From the NCBI GenBank assembly GCA_964566025.1, contig CAZMHF010000005.1, positions 1 through 64,000 on the forward strand: DNA of 64,000 nt. Direction: 5' to 3'. This document shows positions 47,441-56,972 of this stretch, piece by piece. The notes under the pieces are model-generated. The model did not search any database, was not told the origin of the DNA, and worked only from the letters and a program-made list of their open reading frames with translations. The stretch is from RGIG8306 sp964566025. Its GTDB lineage: Bacteria > Bacillota > Clostridia > Lachnospirales > Lachnospiraceae. Every line of letters begins with the position of its first letter. Positions within the stretch are counted from its first letter, which is position 1. A program made the translations under genes and the position numbers.

Positions 47441-48586
47441 TCACATATCTTCTTCTATTTCCTTGAATTGAACGTAATTTTCGCTGAAATCTTTTCGCAA
47501 TTTCACTTCAAATACTGTTCCATTCAAATCACTTGTAACACTAATTTTCCCGCCATGTAAATCAACAATTTTTTTGGCAATTGCTAGCCCAAGTCCTGTT
47601 CCTCCTGTTTTTGAAGAACGAGATTGCTCTAACCGATAAAACTTTTCAAAAATAAGATTAATTTCATCTTCTGGAATGACATAACCATAGTTCATCACAC
47701 TAATTGTGATAATTGGTTCTTCGTATTCTAAATAAATACGAATCATCTTTCCTTCTTTTCCGTACTTAACAGCATTGCTAATTAAATTGTCTAACAGTCT
47801 TGCTAATAAATTTCCGTCAGCTGTTATGATTAAAGATGAGACATTTTTCTGATAATCTATTTCTAAATCATTTTCTTCAAAAAGTGGATAGAACTCATCC
47901 ATCACCTGTTCCACTAATTTTACTAAGTCCATCTCTTCTGCTTGCATAGCAATTCGACCATTTGTCAATTTTGTAAATCCAAATAATTCATCAATTAACA
48001 CTTGTAATCGTTTTGTTTTTTGATTAGCTACTTGAATATAACGTATTTTTGTTTCTTCACTTATATTTTTATTTTGCTCTAATAAATCTAGGTAACCTAA
48101 AATAGAGGTAAGTGGTGTTCGAAGATCATGCGCCACATTTGTGATTAATTCGTTTTTCGTAACCTCTGCTTCACGTTCTTTTTGAATCAAGAGTTTAATG
48201 TCTTCTGTCATCGTATTTAGCGTTGCTGCCATCCATGATAACTCATCATCGCCCCTTACTTCCAGCGCCGTATCAAGCGCTCCTGCCGAAATCTTTTTCA
48301 TAGCCGTTGAAATTTCTCGTATATATTTCATTTGAGGTCTATTTAGTATTGAAAAAATAAATGTAAATAAACAGATGCCAATCCCTGTGAAAATAACGAG
48401 TGAAACATCCATATGCACTAATAACCATTCATATGGTCCTTTTGTCACTTCGTTATCTAGGAAAATAGCATCAAATTCTACTGTATTAATCATTAGCGCA
48501 AATAGCACGATATACGTTAATATCGCACTAATAATCACATTTAAAAAGAATCGTCCCCTAAAGCTCTTTTTTAAATCCTCTCTCAT
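47441..48586 (-). CDS. Sensor histidine kinase
   Basis: 381 residues. Two membrane segments (about 10-33 and 57-78) flank a short outer loop. A HAMP-like linker (about 85-130) leads to the H-box NVAHDLRTPLTSILGYL near 150. N-box NLISNAVKYG near 265 and G-boxes GGTGLGLAIAKKI near 340 complete the ATPase domain. The small outer loop suggests sensing at the membrane, as in VanS or BceS-type kinases. It is followed by the exporter genes it may control. Confidence 0.93.
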   Translation of the reverse strand: MREDLKKSFRGRFFLNVIISAILTYIVLFALMINTVEFDAIFLDNEVTKGPYEWLLVHMDVSLVIFTGIGICLFTFIFSILNRPQMKYIREISTAMKKISAGALDTALEVRGDDELSWMAATLNTMTEDIKLLIQKEREAEVTKNELITNVAHDLRTPLTSILGYLDLLEQNKNISEETKIRYIQVANQKTKRLQVLIDELFGFTKLTNGRIAMQAEEMDLVKLVEQVMDEFYPLFEENDLEIDYQKNVSSLIITADGNLLARLLDNLISNAVKYGKEGKMIRIYLEYEEPIITISVMNYGYVIPEDEINLIFEKFYRLEQSRSSKTGGTGLGLAIAKKIVDLHGGKISVTSDLNGTVFEVKLRKDFSENYVQFKEIEEDM

Positions 48587-48598
48587 TTGTCACCTAAT

Positions 48599-49318
48599 CT
48601 AGCGCTCAACTTTATAACCAACGCCCCACACAGTTGTGATGATTTTATTTTGTCTAGTTTCTTCTTTTAGTTTTCCACGCAAACGACGTATATGAACCAT
48701 AACTGTGTTATTAATTTCATAACTATCTTCGTTCCAGATCGACTCGAAGATTTGGTCTGTACTAAAAACGGTTCCCGCATTTGAAGCCAACAGATAAAGA
48801 ATCTCAAATTCAATTGGTGTTAGCTTAATTTCTTCATCGTAGAGTGTAACGTTTCGTGTTTTTTTACACATCGTCAAACCATTGATCGAAATCTCTCCAT
48901 CGTCTAATTTCTTTTCCTCTTCACTTTGACCAACACTTTTTGGATTTAGGGTTGTGTATCGTCTTAATTGACTTTTTACACGCGCCGTAATTTCTAATGG
49001 ATTAAATGGTTTTGTCACATAATCATCCGCACCTGTAGCAAGTCCCTTGATTTTGTCAAGGTCTCCTGTTTTCGCGCTCACCATAATAATCGGAATATTA
49101 TGCTTTTCACGAATTAGACTGCACATCTCTAAGCCATCCATCCCCGGCATCATAATATCCAATAATACAAGACTAATATCCTCTTCATTTAGGATATCAA
49201 GCCCTGTCCATGCATCAAACGCTTTAAACACTGTAAAGCCCGAGCTTACAAGGTATATTTCCATCAATTCTGCAATTTCTTTTTCGTCATCAACGACTAG
49301 TATTTTTGTATTTGGCAT
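48599..49318 (-). CDS. OmpR-family response regulator
   Basis: 239 residues. Receiver domain with acidic pair DDE (10-12) and phosphoacceptor Asp in LVLLDIMMPG near 54, Lys in DDYVTKPFNP near 105. The C-terminal winged helix (about 145-238) has IKLTPIEFEILYLLASN and VHIRRLRGKLKEE. The arrangement resembles VanR. It is the first gene of its operon, and a direct-repeat site lies just upstream. Confidence 0.94.
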   Translation of the reverse strand: MPNTKILVVDDEKEIAELMEIYLVSSGFTVFKAFDAWTGLDILNEEDISLVLLDIMMPGMDGLEMCSLIREKHNIPIIMVSAKTGDLDKIKGLATGADDYVTKPFNPLEITARVKSQLRRYTTLNPKSVGQSEEEKKLDDGEISINGLTMCKKTRNVTLYDEEIKLTPIEFEILYLLASNAGTVFSTDQIFESIWNEDSYEINNTVMVHIRRLRGKLKEETRQNKIITTVWGVGYKVER

Positions 49319-49357
49319 TGTTGTACCTCATCATATAGTAATATCTTTCGCATTCTT

Positions 49358-49406
49358 TTTATAGTTTACCATAAAAGCATTCTTTTTTCCTTAAGGTTTT
49401 CTTAAG
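49358..49406 (-). promoter_or_regulatory. Candidate activated promoter of the two-component/ABC operon
   Basis: CTTAAG occurs at 49390-49395 and 49401-49406, an 11-base period, the usual spacing of OmpR-family sites. About 22 bases downstream on the minus strand lies TAAACT (49363-49368) as a poor -10, with no clear -35, which fits an activator-dependent promoter. Confidence 0.5.
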
Positions 49407-49634
49407 ATTGAATTGTTCATAAACCATTTACAATTTGAACACTTTCTATTCAAACACATATTGTATACTTATCTTGTAAATAACCTAAGCGCTTATTTAA
49501 CTACTTGTTTGTTTTTTCTTATTTTTCTTCATAATTCGCTGGTGCTTTAATTAGCACCAGCACTCCTCCAAAGCATACAGGTTTCTTATATAATATAATT
49601 AAATTTTCTTTTTTAAACTTTCTCCTTTCAAAGC
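49407..49634. other. Long intergenic stretch with one perfect hairpin
   Basis: Part of a 353-base gap between the response-regulator and zinc-peptidase genes. It is very AT-rich. At 49538-49561 GCTGGTGC and GCACCAGC form a perfect eight-pair stem with loop TTTAATTA. There is no reading frame of note, and no T tract follows the hairpin on the plus strand. On the minus strand an A-rich run follows. I see no other structure. Confidence 0.45.
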
Positions 49635-49660
49635 AAAAAGCCTGTATACACAGGCTTTTT
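49635..49660 (-). terminator. Terminator after the zinc peptidase
   Basis: AAAAAGCCTG pairs with CAGGCTTTTT around a four-base loop, with T tract on the minus strand. It also works in the plus direction. Confidence 0.85.
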
Positions 49661-49671
49661 GTTTGAATTCA

Positions 49672-50352
49672 TTAGTCTCTACGATTTGATAAAACAACTA
49701 ATCGCAATAATTGTAATGCAGATGCAGCAACCGCTGCGATATAGGTCATCGCTGCCGCGCGTAATACTTTTTTGGCACCCTTTAGCTCAATTCGATCCAA
49801 TGTATTTGTATCTCCTAAATACTGTAATGCTCGTTTTGATGCATTAAGCTCCACAGGCAATGTAATCACTTGAAAAAGAAGTACAAATAAAAAAACAATA
49901 ATACCTGCTTGAATAAGTGGTGTAAAAGAAAAAATCAAACCTAAAATAAAAATTGGCCAATACATCACACTGCTAATATTAACAACTGGCAAAATCATAT
50001 TGCGAAGTGTCAGTGGTGCATATCCCAAATTATGTTGAATCGCATGGCCACATTCGTGTGCCGCAATACCTAACGCTGCTACGGAATTGGATTGGTATGT
50101 CCCTCTCGAAAGTCGTACAACTCGCGAGCGAGGATCATAATGATCTGTCATCTCCCCATCGGTAACTTCAATTGATACATTGTAAAGACCCGCTTGTGAT
50201 AAAAGTCTCTCCGCCATCTCTACTGCTGTCATCCCTCGATGATTTCCAACACGCTTATAACGTGCATATACTCTTTGGACATTCATCGTAGCAAATGAAC
50301 AAATAATCAATCCTAAAATAACAAATACATAGGTTCCATCCCACCAAAACAT
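49672..50352 (-). CDS. Zinc-dependent membrane peptidase, YugP type
   Basis: 226 residues from the ATG at 50352, which has GGAGG eight bases upstream. A hydrophobic N-terminus (about 6-25) and two or three further segments (about 115-185) surround the zinc motif AAHECGHAIQ near 87, the HExxH of the Zn_peptidase_2 family. The conserved NxxQ/DHYDPRSRVVRLS strand comes before it. The function of this membrane peptidase family is not established. It is transcribed alone and ends at a clear terminator. Confidence 0.86.
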   Translation of the reverse strand: MFWWDGTYVFVILGLIICSFATMNVQRVYARYKRVGNHRGMTAVEMAERLLSQAGLYNVSIEVTDGEMTDHYDPRSRVVRLSRGTYQSNSVAALGIAAHECGHAIQHNLGYAPLTLRNMILPVVNISSVMYWPIFILGLIFSFTPLIQAGIIVFLFVLLFQVITLPVELNASKRALQYLGDTNTLDRIELKGAKKVLRAAAMTYIAAVAASALQLLRLVVLSNRRD

Positions 50353-50441
50353 AGGCACTTCCTCCTTTTTGTACGTTAATCGTAACACATTCTTTTCGCA
50401 AATTCTACCTGCGGTTTCTAAAATTTATCGAAACATTTTCT

Positions 50442-51572
50442 TTAATAGTTTCCTAGCAATCTAAAAGCTTTCGATTCTGCTTGAATCCCACTCAAAGCAT
50501 TTTGAACACCTGCCTCACTTAAATTGCCTTCAAAATCAATGAAAAACCGATAATCCCATGTTCGTTCTGGAATTGGTCGCGATTCGATTTTTGTCATATT
50601 AATTCCGTTGAAAATAAAATGTGAAATCAAATGATATAACGAACCACTTTGATGATCAATTTCGACGCAAATACTGATTTTTTTTGCATCTGCCTTATAT
50701 TTTTTTTCATTGCCAACAATAACGAATCGTGTTGTGTTATTTTTATTATAATTAATGGAATGTTCAAGTATTTGCAATCCATATAGTTTTGCTGCCGTTT
50801 CGCTTGCAATTGCTGCTTGTGAATAATCTTGGTCCTCAATCACTTTCATGGCGCTTACGGCTGTGTTTGCCAAGCTAACCTGTTGCCAACTGGGGTATTT
50901 CCCTAGAAAATCAGCGCATTGCATCAAACCTTGTGGATGCGAATAAACCGTTTTGATATCTTCTATTTTCGCACCTGGTAGCGCTAATAGTGCATGCTTA
51001 ATTTGAACATAGGTTTCATCTAAAATGTAATTATCGTATTTCGTCAACAAATCATACATTTGTGTTACCGCACCTACACTTGAATTATCAATTGGCAAAA
51101 TTGCATAATCGACTTTATTGGATGATACCGCTTCCATCGCTTCTTCAAATTGCGCAACATGAGTTGCTTCTATTGTCTTAGGAAAAAACTGAAGCATAGC
51201 TGCTTGCCCATATGCCCCTTCAACCCCTTGAAAAACAACCTTGGCATAATCTAAATTTAATTGATCAACCACCTGATAGTCATTTTGAAGTGATACGTTT
51301 TTTTCTGTGATCATTTGATATTGGCGTTTTCGGCTAATGGTCATGATTTGCCCAAACAATTCACGAACACCATTTTGCCCAAATGGTGTTTCCGCCTTTT
51401 TTGCCAATACAGCCAATTTCTCTTCTTCTCGCTGGCGATTTAATACTTCTTTTCCATGTTCAATCTTATATCTTGCCACTTCTTCACTCAATTGCATTCT
51501 TTCAAAAAACAATCGAACGATTTCATTGTCAAGATGATCAATTTGCTCTCTAATTTCTAATAATCTATCCAT
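50442..51572 (-). CDS. pheA: Bifunctional chorismate mutase / prephenate dehydratase
   Basis: 376 residues. AroQ-type chorismate mutase domain about 1-85 (LLEIREQIDHLDNEIVRLFFERM). Prephenate dehydratase domain about 108-280 with the catalytic TTRF-type motif NNTTRFVIVG near 275. ACT regulatory domain about 295-370 with the ESRP motif for phenylalanine feedback. It converts chorismate to phenylpyruvate. It overlaps folBK by eight bases and is thus the tail of the folate operon; both branches start from chorismate. Confidence 0.95.
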   Translation of the reverse strand: MDRLLEIREQIDHLDNEIVRLFFERMQLSEEVARYKIEHGKEVLNRQREEEKLAVLAKKAETPFGQNGVRELFGQIMTISRKRQYQMITEKNVSLQNDYQVVDQLNLDYAKVVFQGVEGAYGQAAMLQFFPKTIEATHVAQFEEAMEAVSSNKVDYAILPIDNSSVGAVTQMYDLLTKYDNYILDETYVQIKHALLALPGAKIEDIKTVYSHPQGLMQCADFLGKYPSWQQVSLANTAVSAMKVIEDQDYSQAAIASETAAKLYGLQILEHSINYNKNNTTRFVIVGNEKKYKADAKKISICVEIDHQSGSLYHLISHFIFNGINMTKIESRPIPERTWDYRFFIDFEGNLSEAGVQNALSGIQAESKAFRLLGNY

Positions 51573-52401
51573 TCTTTTGTTGAAGTTCCTCTCTTAATTG
51601 TGCCATCGTTTTATGAAATAAAGGATGTCTTACGTAAGGATTGATTTCACATAAGGGATTTAATACAAACAAGCGATTGTGCATATCTATATGTGGAATC
51701 GTCAGTTTTGTACCATCCATGCAGATGTCATCATATAGCAATATATCCAAATCAATCGTTCGTGGCCCCCAACGAATAACTCTCTCTCGTTTTAGTGCAT
51801 GCTCAATTCGGTGAATCTCATCTAACAATTCCTCTGGTGTATATAACGTCTTAAATCTAACCACACCATTGACAAAATCATCTTGTTCAACTCCCCCATA
51901 AGGTTTTGTTATATAGTCGCTTGATTTTAGGAAATCGCGGTTCATTTTATTTTTCATTAGTAACTGTAAGGCTTCTTGAATCGTTTCTTTTTTCTCCCCC
52001 ATATTAGAGCCATAGGCAACATGTACCTCATGCCATGATCGTTCAATCGAAACAGATACATTTTCAAAAGGCAAACCAATTGGAGCATCTGGTTTTTTTA
52101 TAGTTAAAAACAGCGTTTGAATTTGCGGAAATTGTATCAGGGTTTCCATCGCCACGCATTCTGCGGCAGCTTCAATGAGATTGAAGCGTCTATCCTTCAT
52201 AATCTGCACCATATAGTGAACAACTTCCCCGTAGTGAATCGTATGCGACAATTCATCGCTTATCCCTGCCTTACGAAGGTTAACGTACAAGGTAGCATCC
52301 AAATAAAAATTTTGTCCCTTTTTTGCTTCGCTGTCAAACACACCATGGTAAGCGTAAACAGCAATATTTTCAATTTTAATGCAATCTAATTTGCTGTTCA
52401 T
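51565..52401 (-). CDS. folBK: Dihydroneopterin aldolase / HPPK fusion
   Basis: 278 residues from the ATG at 52401, nine bases after GGAGG. FolB part about 1-118 (IENIAVYAYHGVFDSEAKKG) converts dihydroneopterin; FolK part about 125-278 (VAYGSNMGEKKETI; RWGPRTIDLDILLYDD) transfers pyrophosphate to the pterin. The fusion is common in clostridia. It overlaps the end of folP by 26 bases. Confidence 0.94.
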   Translation of the reverse strand: MNSKLDCIKIENIAVYAYHGVFDSEAKKGQNFYLDATLYVNLRKAGISDELSHTIHYGEVVHYMVQIMKDRRFNLIEAAAECVAMETLIQFPQIQTLFLTIKKPDAPIGLPFENVSVSIERSWHEVHVAYGSNMGEKKETIQEALQLLMKNKMNRDFLKSSDYITKPYGGVEQDDFVNGVVRFKTLYTPEELLDEIHRIEHALKRERVIRWGPRTIDLDILLYDDICMDGTKLTIPHIDMHNRLFVLNPLCEINPYVRHPLFHKTMAQLREELQQKNG

Positions 52402-53215
52402 AAACACGTTCCTCCCTCATAATGGCTTGTAGTATATTAATCGCTCTTTTATTGGCTTCAACATTGTGAACGCGAAAAAAACTAGCCCCTAGCATACCTG
52501 CAATGACATTGGTAGCAATCGTGCCCTCTTCTCGTTCGCTAACTGGTACGGATAATGTATCACCGATAAAACGCTTTCTTGATACACCCATTAGAATAGG
52601 ATAATGCAATTGATTTAGCTGGTCCAAATGCTTAATCACATAACAATTTTGCGTTGTATCCTTGGCAAAACCAATACCAGGATCAATCATGATTTTCCCC
52701 TCATCAATTCCAGCCTCTTTTGCGATATCAATACTCTCTTGCAGTTCGCTTATAATATCTTTCATCAAATCGCTATATATATTTTGTGTTTTATTGTGCA
52801 TTACGCATACAGCTACATCATATTTTTTAATGAGATGCGCCATTTGCTTGTCACTTTTTAATCCCCAAATATCATTGATTAAATCGACACCTTCTTCTAG
52901 TACAGCTTGAGCAACAGCAGGCTTATAGGTGTCCACTGATAAAGGAATATCATATGTTTTTTTAAGTGCTTTTACAATTGGTAGAATTCGCGCAATTTCT
53001 TCTTCATCTGAAATCTGTGTATAGCCTGGTCTTGTTGACTCACCACCAATATCAAATATATCAACACCCTCCTGGATCATCTTTTCTGCACGCATGAGCG
53101 CCAAATCGATCGTATTATAACGACTTCCATCCGAAAAAGAATCGGGTGTCATATTTAAGATACCCATAATATATTTTTTATTTGCTGTATCAAACGTACG
53201 TTTACCAATAATCAT
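52376..53215 (-). CDS. folP: Dihydropteroate synthase
   Basis: 279 residues from the ATG at 53215, preferred over one six bases upstream because of spacing to AAGGA. It joins pterin pyrophosphate and p-aminobenzoate. ILNMTPDSFSDG near 18, GGESTRPG near 57, NDIWG near 115 and the Lys/Arg-rich SRKRFIGD near 215 are intact. Target of sulfonamides in the family. The stretch before the start includes 38 bases with no gene. Confidence 0.94.
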   Translation of the reverse strand: MIIGKRTFDTANKKYIMGILNMTPDSFSDGSRYNTIDLALMRAEKMIQEGVDIFDIGGESTRPGYTQISDEEEIARILPIVKALKKTYDIPLSVDTYKPAVAQAVLEEGVDLINDIWGLKSDKQMAHLIKKYDVAVCVMHNKTQNIYSDLMKDIISELQESIDIAKEAGIDEGKIMIDPGIGFAKDTTQNCYVIKHLDQLNQLHYPILMGVSRKRFIGDTLSVPVSEREEGTIATNVIAGMLGASFFRVHNVEANKRAINILQAIMREERVYEQQIRLH

Positions 53216-53259
53216 TTTCATTCCTTCTTTATATGATATGTGTTATGTGTGTTTTGGGG

Positions 53260-53811
53260 CTATACCATTTGAAAAACACGATTGACTAAATCGCTATTTT
53301 CCTCAAAAACACCTTTTGTCACATAAGAAATTGTCGTTGTTCCCGCTTTTTTTACTCCACGCATCGACATACACAGATGCTCTGCCTCAATAATAACCAT
53401 CACGCCTTTAGGCTTTAGGTGTTCCATAAATGCTTGCGCAACTTGGCTCGTCAATTGTTCTTGAATTTGTAAACGCTTTGCGTAAACTTCCAATGTTCTT
53501 GCCATTTTGCTTAATCCAACTACTTTTCCATCAGGAATATACGCAATATGTGCCTTCCCGAAAAACGGCATCATATGATGCTCACAAACAGAATAAAACG
53601 GAATATCCCTTTCAAGAATGATTTCGTTGTTATTTGCTACAAATATTTTGCCTAATGGAATGCTTGCATCTTCCTCATAACCATGATAAATTTCTTCAAA
53701 CATATTGGCTACGCGTTGTGGCGTGTCAAGTAGCCCTTCACGCTTTACATCTTCTCCAAGTCCTTCTAATAATAAGCGAACGCCTTCTTGAATTTTATCT
53801 TTATTAATCAT
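53260..53811 (-). CDS. folE: GTP cyclohydrolase I
   Basis: 183 residues. Makes dihydroneopterin triphosphate from GTP. Zinc and active-site motifs [20 protein letters not shown] near 75-95, [20 protein letters not shown] near 105 and [14 protein letters not shown] near 147. The start overlaps folC by eight bases. Confidence 0.96.
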   Translation of the reverse strand: MINKDKIQEGVRLLLEGLGEDVKREGLLDTPQRVANMFEEIYHGYEEDASIPLGKIFVANNNEIILERDIPFYSVCEHHMMPFFGKAHIAYIPDGKVVGLSKMARTLEVYAKRLQIQEQLTSQVAQAFMEHLKPKGVMVIIEAEHLCMSMRGVKKAGTTTISYVTKGVFEENSDLVNRVFQMV

Positions 53812-55099
53812 TTTGACTTATTATCTCCTTTATGAATCGTAAATAAGACAATGAACCAAACGCAACCACTAAATCTGGCTTCTTGTCATATGCTATTTGT
53901 AATGCTTCTTGAAATGTATCGGCAATTGCTACCTGTCTCTGCTGATTGGTTTGTTCGATTACACGTTTCAGTTCTTTTGGCAATAAGCTTCGTTTTGAAA
54001 TGGGTGGAACGGCTACAACAAACGCTTTGTCTGGCAATATGCTATCGATCATTTGCGTGTATTCTTTATCCTTAAAAACGCCCATCAAATATACAATATG
54101 TGAATTGGGAAAATAAACATCCAATGATTTTCGAAGTTCACCTGCTGCCAACGGATTATGAGCACCATCCAAAATGACAAGCGGGCGGTTCTTTTCTTTT
54201 ATTAATTCCATCCGTCCAGGCAAATATAATGAGCGCATCCCCTCGTAAATTGCCTCTAGCGAAATATCGATACGCTCTTTCAGTACACGCACCACTTCCA
54301 AAACAAGACAAGCATTTTTCACTTGGTATAGCCCTGGCTGAAAAATCTCCACATCTTCGAACTCTTTATAAGATACATATTGTATAATCTGCGCTCTTTT
54401 ATCAAGTTCCATCTTATATTTTATCATGTTATCATTGGTTTTGGCAATCGCTAATGTAGCTTCCTTTTTTGTGGCGATCTCTTCTATGATTTTTAATACC
54501 GCTTCGTTTTCACTTGTTGTTACAACAGGACAATTTTCCTTAATAATACCCGCCTTTTGATAGGCGATTTCTTCTAATGTATTCCCCAGTATACTTGTGT
54601 GATCATACCCTATTTGCGTAATGACTGAGCAAATTGTATTTTCCACAATATTCGTCGCATCATTTTGTCCGCCAAGCCCTGCTTCAAGCACAACATATTG
54701 ACACCTAGTCTTTTGAAAATGTAATAGCGCAATCGCCGTTTCGATTTCAAATTTTGTCGGCCTGCGCATCTTTGCTTCCATCATAGAGATTGCCCCTTTA
54801 ATTAGCTCTACATAATCTATCATTTGATTTTCGCAAATTTCTATATCATTTACTTTTATAATTTCATGGTACGAAAATACAGCAGGAGAACGATACAATC
54901 CCGTTCGATATCCTGCCTTCTCTAAAATATTGGCTATCCAGCTTGATACGCTTCCTTTTCCATTTGTTCCTGCGACGTGAATAATCGAGTACGCATTTTG
55001 TGGATTTTCAAGCTGTTGAAGCAATTTTCTCATACAATCAAGATCAAAGACCATTCCTTCATAGCAAATTTCTTGAATCATATCTTCTACTAAATTCAT
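53804..55099 (-). CDS. folC: Folylpolyglutamate / dihydrofolate synthase
   Basis: 431 residues. P-loop [12 protein letters not shown] near 43, Mg-binding region [12 protein letters not shown] near 120, and second-domain [12 protein letters not shown] near 315. Mur-ligase fold. It heads the folate operon folC-folE-folP-folBK-pheA and follows the DUF624 gene by only three bases, so transcription may begin further upstream. Confidence 0.95.
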   Translation of the reverse strand: MNLVEDMIQEICYEGMVFDLDCMRKLLQQLENPQNAYSIIHVAGTNGKGSVSSWIANILEKAGYRTGLYRSPAVFSYHEIIKVNDIEICENQMIDYVELIKGAISMMEAKMRRPTKFEIETAIALLHFQKTRCQYVVLEAGLGGQNDATNIVENTICSVITQIGYDHTSILGNTLEEIAYQKAGIIKENCPVVTTSENEAVLKIIEEIATKKEATLAIAKTNDNMIKYKMELDKRAQIIQYVSYKEFEDVEIFQPGLYQVKNACLVLEVVRVLKERIDISLEAIYEGMRSLYLPGRMELIKEKNRPLVILDGAHNPLAAGELRKSLDVYFPNSHIVYLMGVFKDKEYTQMIDSILPDKAFVVAVPPISKRSLLPKELKRVIEQTNQQRQVAIADTFQEALQIAYDKKPDLVVAFGSLSYLRFIKEIISQND

Positions 55100-55102
55100 A
55101 AT

Positions 55103-55801
55103 TTATTTTGAAAAGAATCCTTTTTTCTCTTTTGGTGGTTTTGTTGCCTCAAGCTCTCTTTCTAGTTGATCCAAATAGTATTCTTCCTCTTCTTCTTTTT
55201 CTTCGACCTTAATATACTTATTAAAAGCATGATTGAAAATCTTTGCTGAAAATGCTTGATACGCTGCAATAAAGATAAAGAAGATCGGTGCCGCAAAAAA
55301 TGTCGCAACAGCTGTTAGCGCAAACATCCCAATAATTAAAAGGGTATGTCCAAAATGTCGAATACTCATCGCAAATGCGAATTTAAAGAGCGCAAATGAT
55401 TTGTTGTCGAATTTCGATAGCAAGGGGAATATATATAAAAATACGAGGAATAAGAAAAATAGCAATGCAATAAATAAACCTAAGCACCATACGGCGATGG
55501 CATTTGTATCAACTAATTCGTGCCAATAAAAAATATCGAACACACCGATAGCTGTTAAAAGAACGATCACCACCCATATAATCGTCGCCTGAAGAAAATT
55601 ATCCTTAAGTGACTTAAAGAACATCTTCACAATATACACTGGTTCTTTTCGTGCCATCTTTATAAAAACATAATAGGCAGCTGTTGTCGATGCACCAAGT
55701 GTAACAATTGGCAAGCTGCATAACAGCCACAACAGTGCCACAATGATACAATCCGTCATCTTCGATACTAAAGCCCAAAAAGCATTATCAACATTAAACA
55801 T
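55103..55801 (-). CDS. DUF624 (YesL-type) membrane protein
   Basis: 233 residues from the ATG at 55801. The longer reading frame would run through its own promoter, so this start is chosen. Five or six membrane segments; the first region matches YesL-type DUF624 with LLCSLPIVTLGASTTAAYY near 30. A Glu/Lys-rich tail at the C-terminus ends in PPKEKKGFFSK. YesL genes are often found with carbohydrate ABC systems, but none is here. The function is unknown. Confidence 0.82.
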   Translation of the reverse strand: MFNVDNAFWALVSKMTDCIIVALLWLLCSLPIVTLGASTTAAYYVFIKMARKEPVYIVKMFFKSLKDNFLQATIIWVVIVLLTAIGVFDIFYWHELVDTNAIAVWCLGLFIALLFFLFLVFLYIFPLLSKFDNKSFALFKFAFAMSIRHFGHTLLIIGMFALTAVATFFAAPIFFIFIAAYQAFSAKIFNHAFNKYIKVEEKEEEEEYYLDQLERELEATKPPKEKKGFFSK

Positions 55802-55832
55802 GAATTCGTCTCTCCTCTTAATTGCTCGTTTC

Positions 55833-55861
55833 ATTATATCGAATATTACTATGAAAATCAA
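55833..55861 (-). promoter_or_regulatory. Promoter of the DUF624-folate operon
   Basis: Minus strand: TTGATT (55856-55861), 17-base spacer, TATAAT (55833-55838). Confidence 0.75.
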
Positions 55862-55919
55862 ATAAAATCGAAAATTTAATGTTTTTTATGAAATCGTTAT
55901 GATTTTTGGTTTCACAATA

Positions 55920-55928
55920 TGGTATACT
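55920..55928 (+). promoter_or_regulatory. Extended -10 promoter of the 250-residue gene
   Basis: TGGTATACT, an extended -10 (TGN before TATACT), about 40 bases before the start codon. There is no good -35. It is divergent from the DUF624 promoter. Confidence 0.5.
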
Positions 55929-55968
55929 TAATCATTGAACAAAAAGCAAACCTATAAGGAGTACAATC

Positions 55969-56721
55969 ATGGCAATGACCGAAGAAGAAATTGAACTACA
56001 GAAAGTGAAAAAAAGTTTTAAGGGCGAGATGAAGAAACTTCGTCAAATGAAGTTTCCCGAAAAGCTTCAATATATTTTTACGTATTATTGGATTCCTATT
56101 TTTATTACCATTGTCGCTATTATTGGAATCACCTATACCGTTCATTCATTCTTAACGCACAGAGATCTCGTTTTAAAAGGTGTTATTCTAAATGATGTGA
56201 TTTTCGATTCAAAGGTTAAGCAGACCGTTTCAAAAGACCTTGAGGAATTGCTCGGTGTTGATCGAAAAAAATATGAGGTTCATATTGAAGATGCTGTTTT
56301 GGTCGGAGGCCCTACTGTTGAAGATACAAATGGACAGATGAAAATGAGTGTTTACTTTATGTCAAGAGATGTTGACTTTCTGATTATGGACGAACGCGCA
56401 AAGGATTATTTTCTTGGTGTATGCGCCTATGCTGACTTAGAAAAGACCTTAACAAACGAACAGTTATCCTTTTTTAAGGATCGATTAGTTACCTTAACAA
56501 GTATTGATACAGATATTAATGATAACGAAATATCCACCACAGCCAATTTCGTTATTGATATTACAGGATTAGAAATCTGCAATCGTCTTCAACTAAATTC
56601 TAAGACGACCTATCTTGGCATTGCAAAAACAACAACACGCTTAGAGGCAATCGATGTTTTGCTTGACTATATCACTGACCTCGGTATGGCTAAAGAAGAA
56701 CCGACTTCTCAAGAAAACTAA
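55969..56721 (+). CDS. Unknown single-pass membrane protein divergent from the DUF624 gene
   Basis: 250 residues. A charged Glu/Lys-rich cytoplasmic head (about 1-45) precedes a membrane segment at about 47-70. The outer domain (about 75-240) is alternately hydrophobic and charged (VILNDVIFDSKVKQTVSKDLEEL, then LIMDERAKDYFLGVCAYADLEK) without a motif I recognise. AGGAG lies seven bases before the start. Its divergent placement next to YesL suggests a shared envelope role, but I can give no function. Confidence 0.78.
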   Translation: MAMTEEEIELQKVKKSFKGEMKKLRQMKFPEKLQYIFTYYWIPIFITIVAIIGITYTVHSFLTHRDLVLKGVILNDVIFDSKVKQTVSKDLEELLGVDRKKYEVHIEDAVLVGGPTVEDTNGQMKMSVYFMSRDVDFLIMDERAKDYFLGVCAYADLEKTLTNEQLSFFKDRLVTLTSIDTDINDNEISTTANFVIDITGLEICNRLQLNSKTTYLGIAKTTTRLEAIDVLLDYITDLGMAKEEPTSQEN

Positions 56722-56727
56722 AAAATG

Positions 56728-56925
56728 ATAGCTGTTGCATATAGGTGATTTATCACCTAATGTACAACAGCTATTGTCAATGCGGATACTCGAAATCCGC
56801 TTCGCTACTTTCTAGTGACCTCCCTCCCAGCAGCTTCGCTGCTATTTCAGTGGGAGCTTGAACTCCCACTGAAACAAGGAAGTTCCACCCACCGCCTAAG
56901 AGGCGGGGGACTTCCTTGGGAGGTT
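56728..56925. mobile_element. Multi-hairpin cluster resembling an IS605-type end or omega RNA
   Basis: No gene of size. Hairpins in order: ATAGCTGTTG/CAACAGCTAT with inner TAGGTGA/TCACCTA (56728-56774); GCGGAT/ATCCGC near 56782-56800; AGCAG/CTGCT near 56829-56843; TCAGTGGGAG/CTCCCACTGA near 56847-56872; and a nested one with inner CCGCCT/AGGCGG and outer GGAAGT/ACTTCC near 56878-56915. The last two, with the cgcctaagaggcggg type of sequence, recall the 3' end and guide-RNA scaffold of TnpB elements in clostridia. No tnpA or tnpB is present. Confidence 0.45.
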
Positions 56926-56972
56926 AAATTTGCGATATTATAAGAGCTTTTTGCATTTTCTTTTGGCTATTA

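Noticed and set aside
49538..49561. Terminator or small RNA at the eight-pair hairpin in the 353-base gap
   Set aside because: No T tract follows on either strand and no convincing promoter faces it, so only the hairpin is reported.
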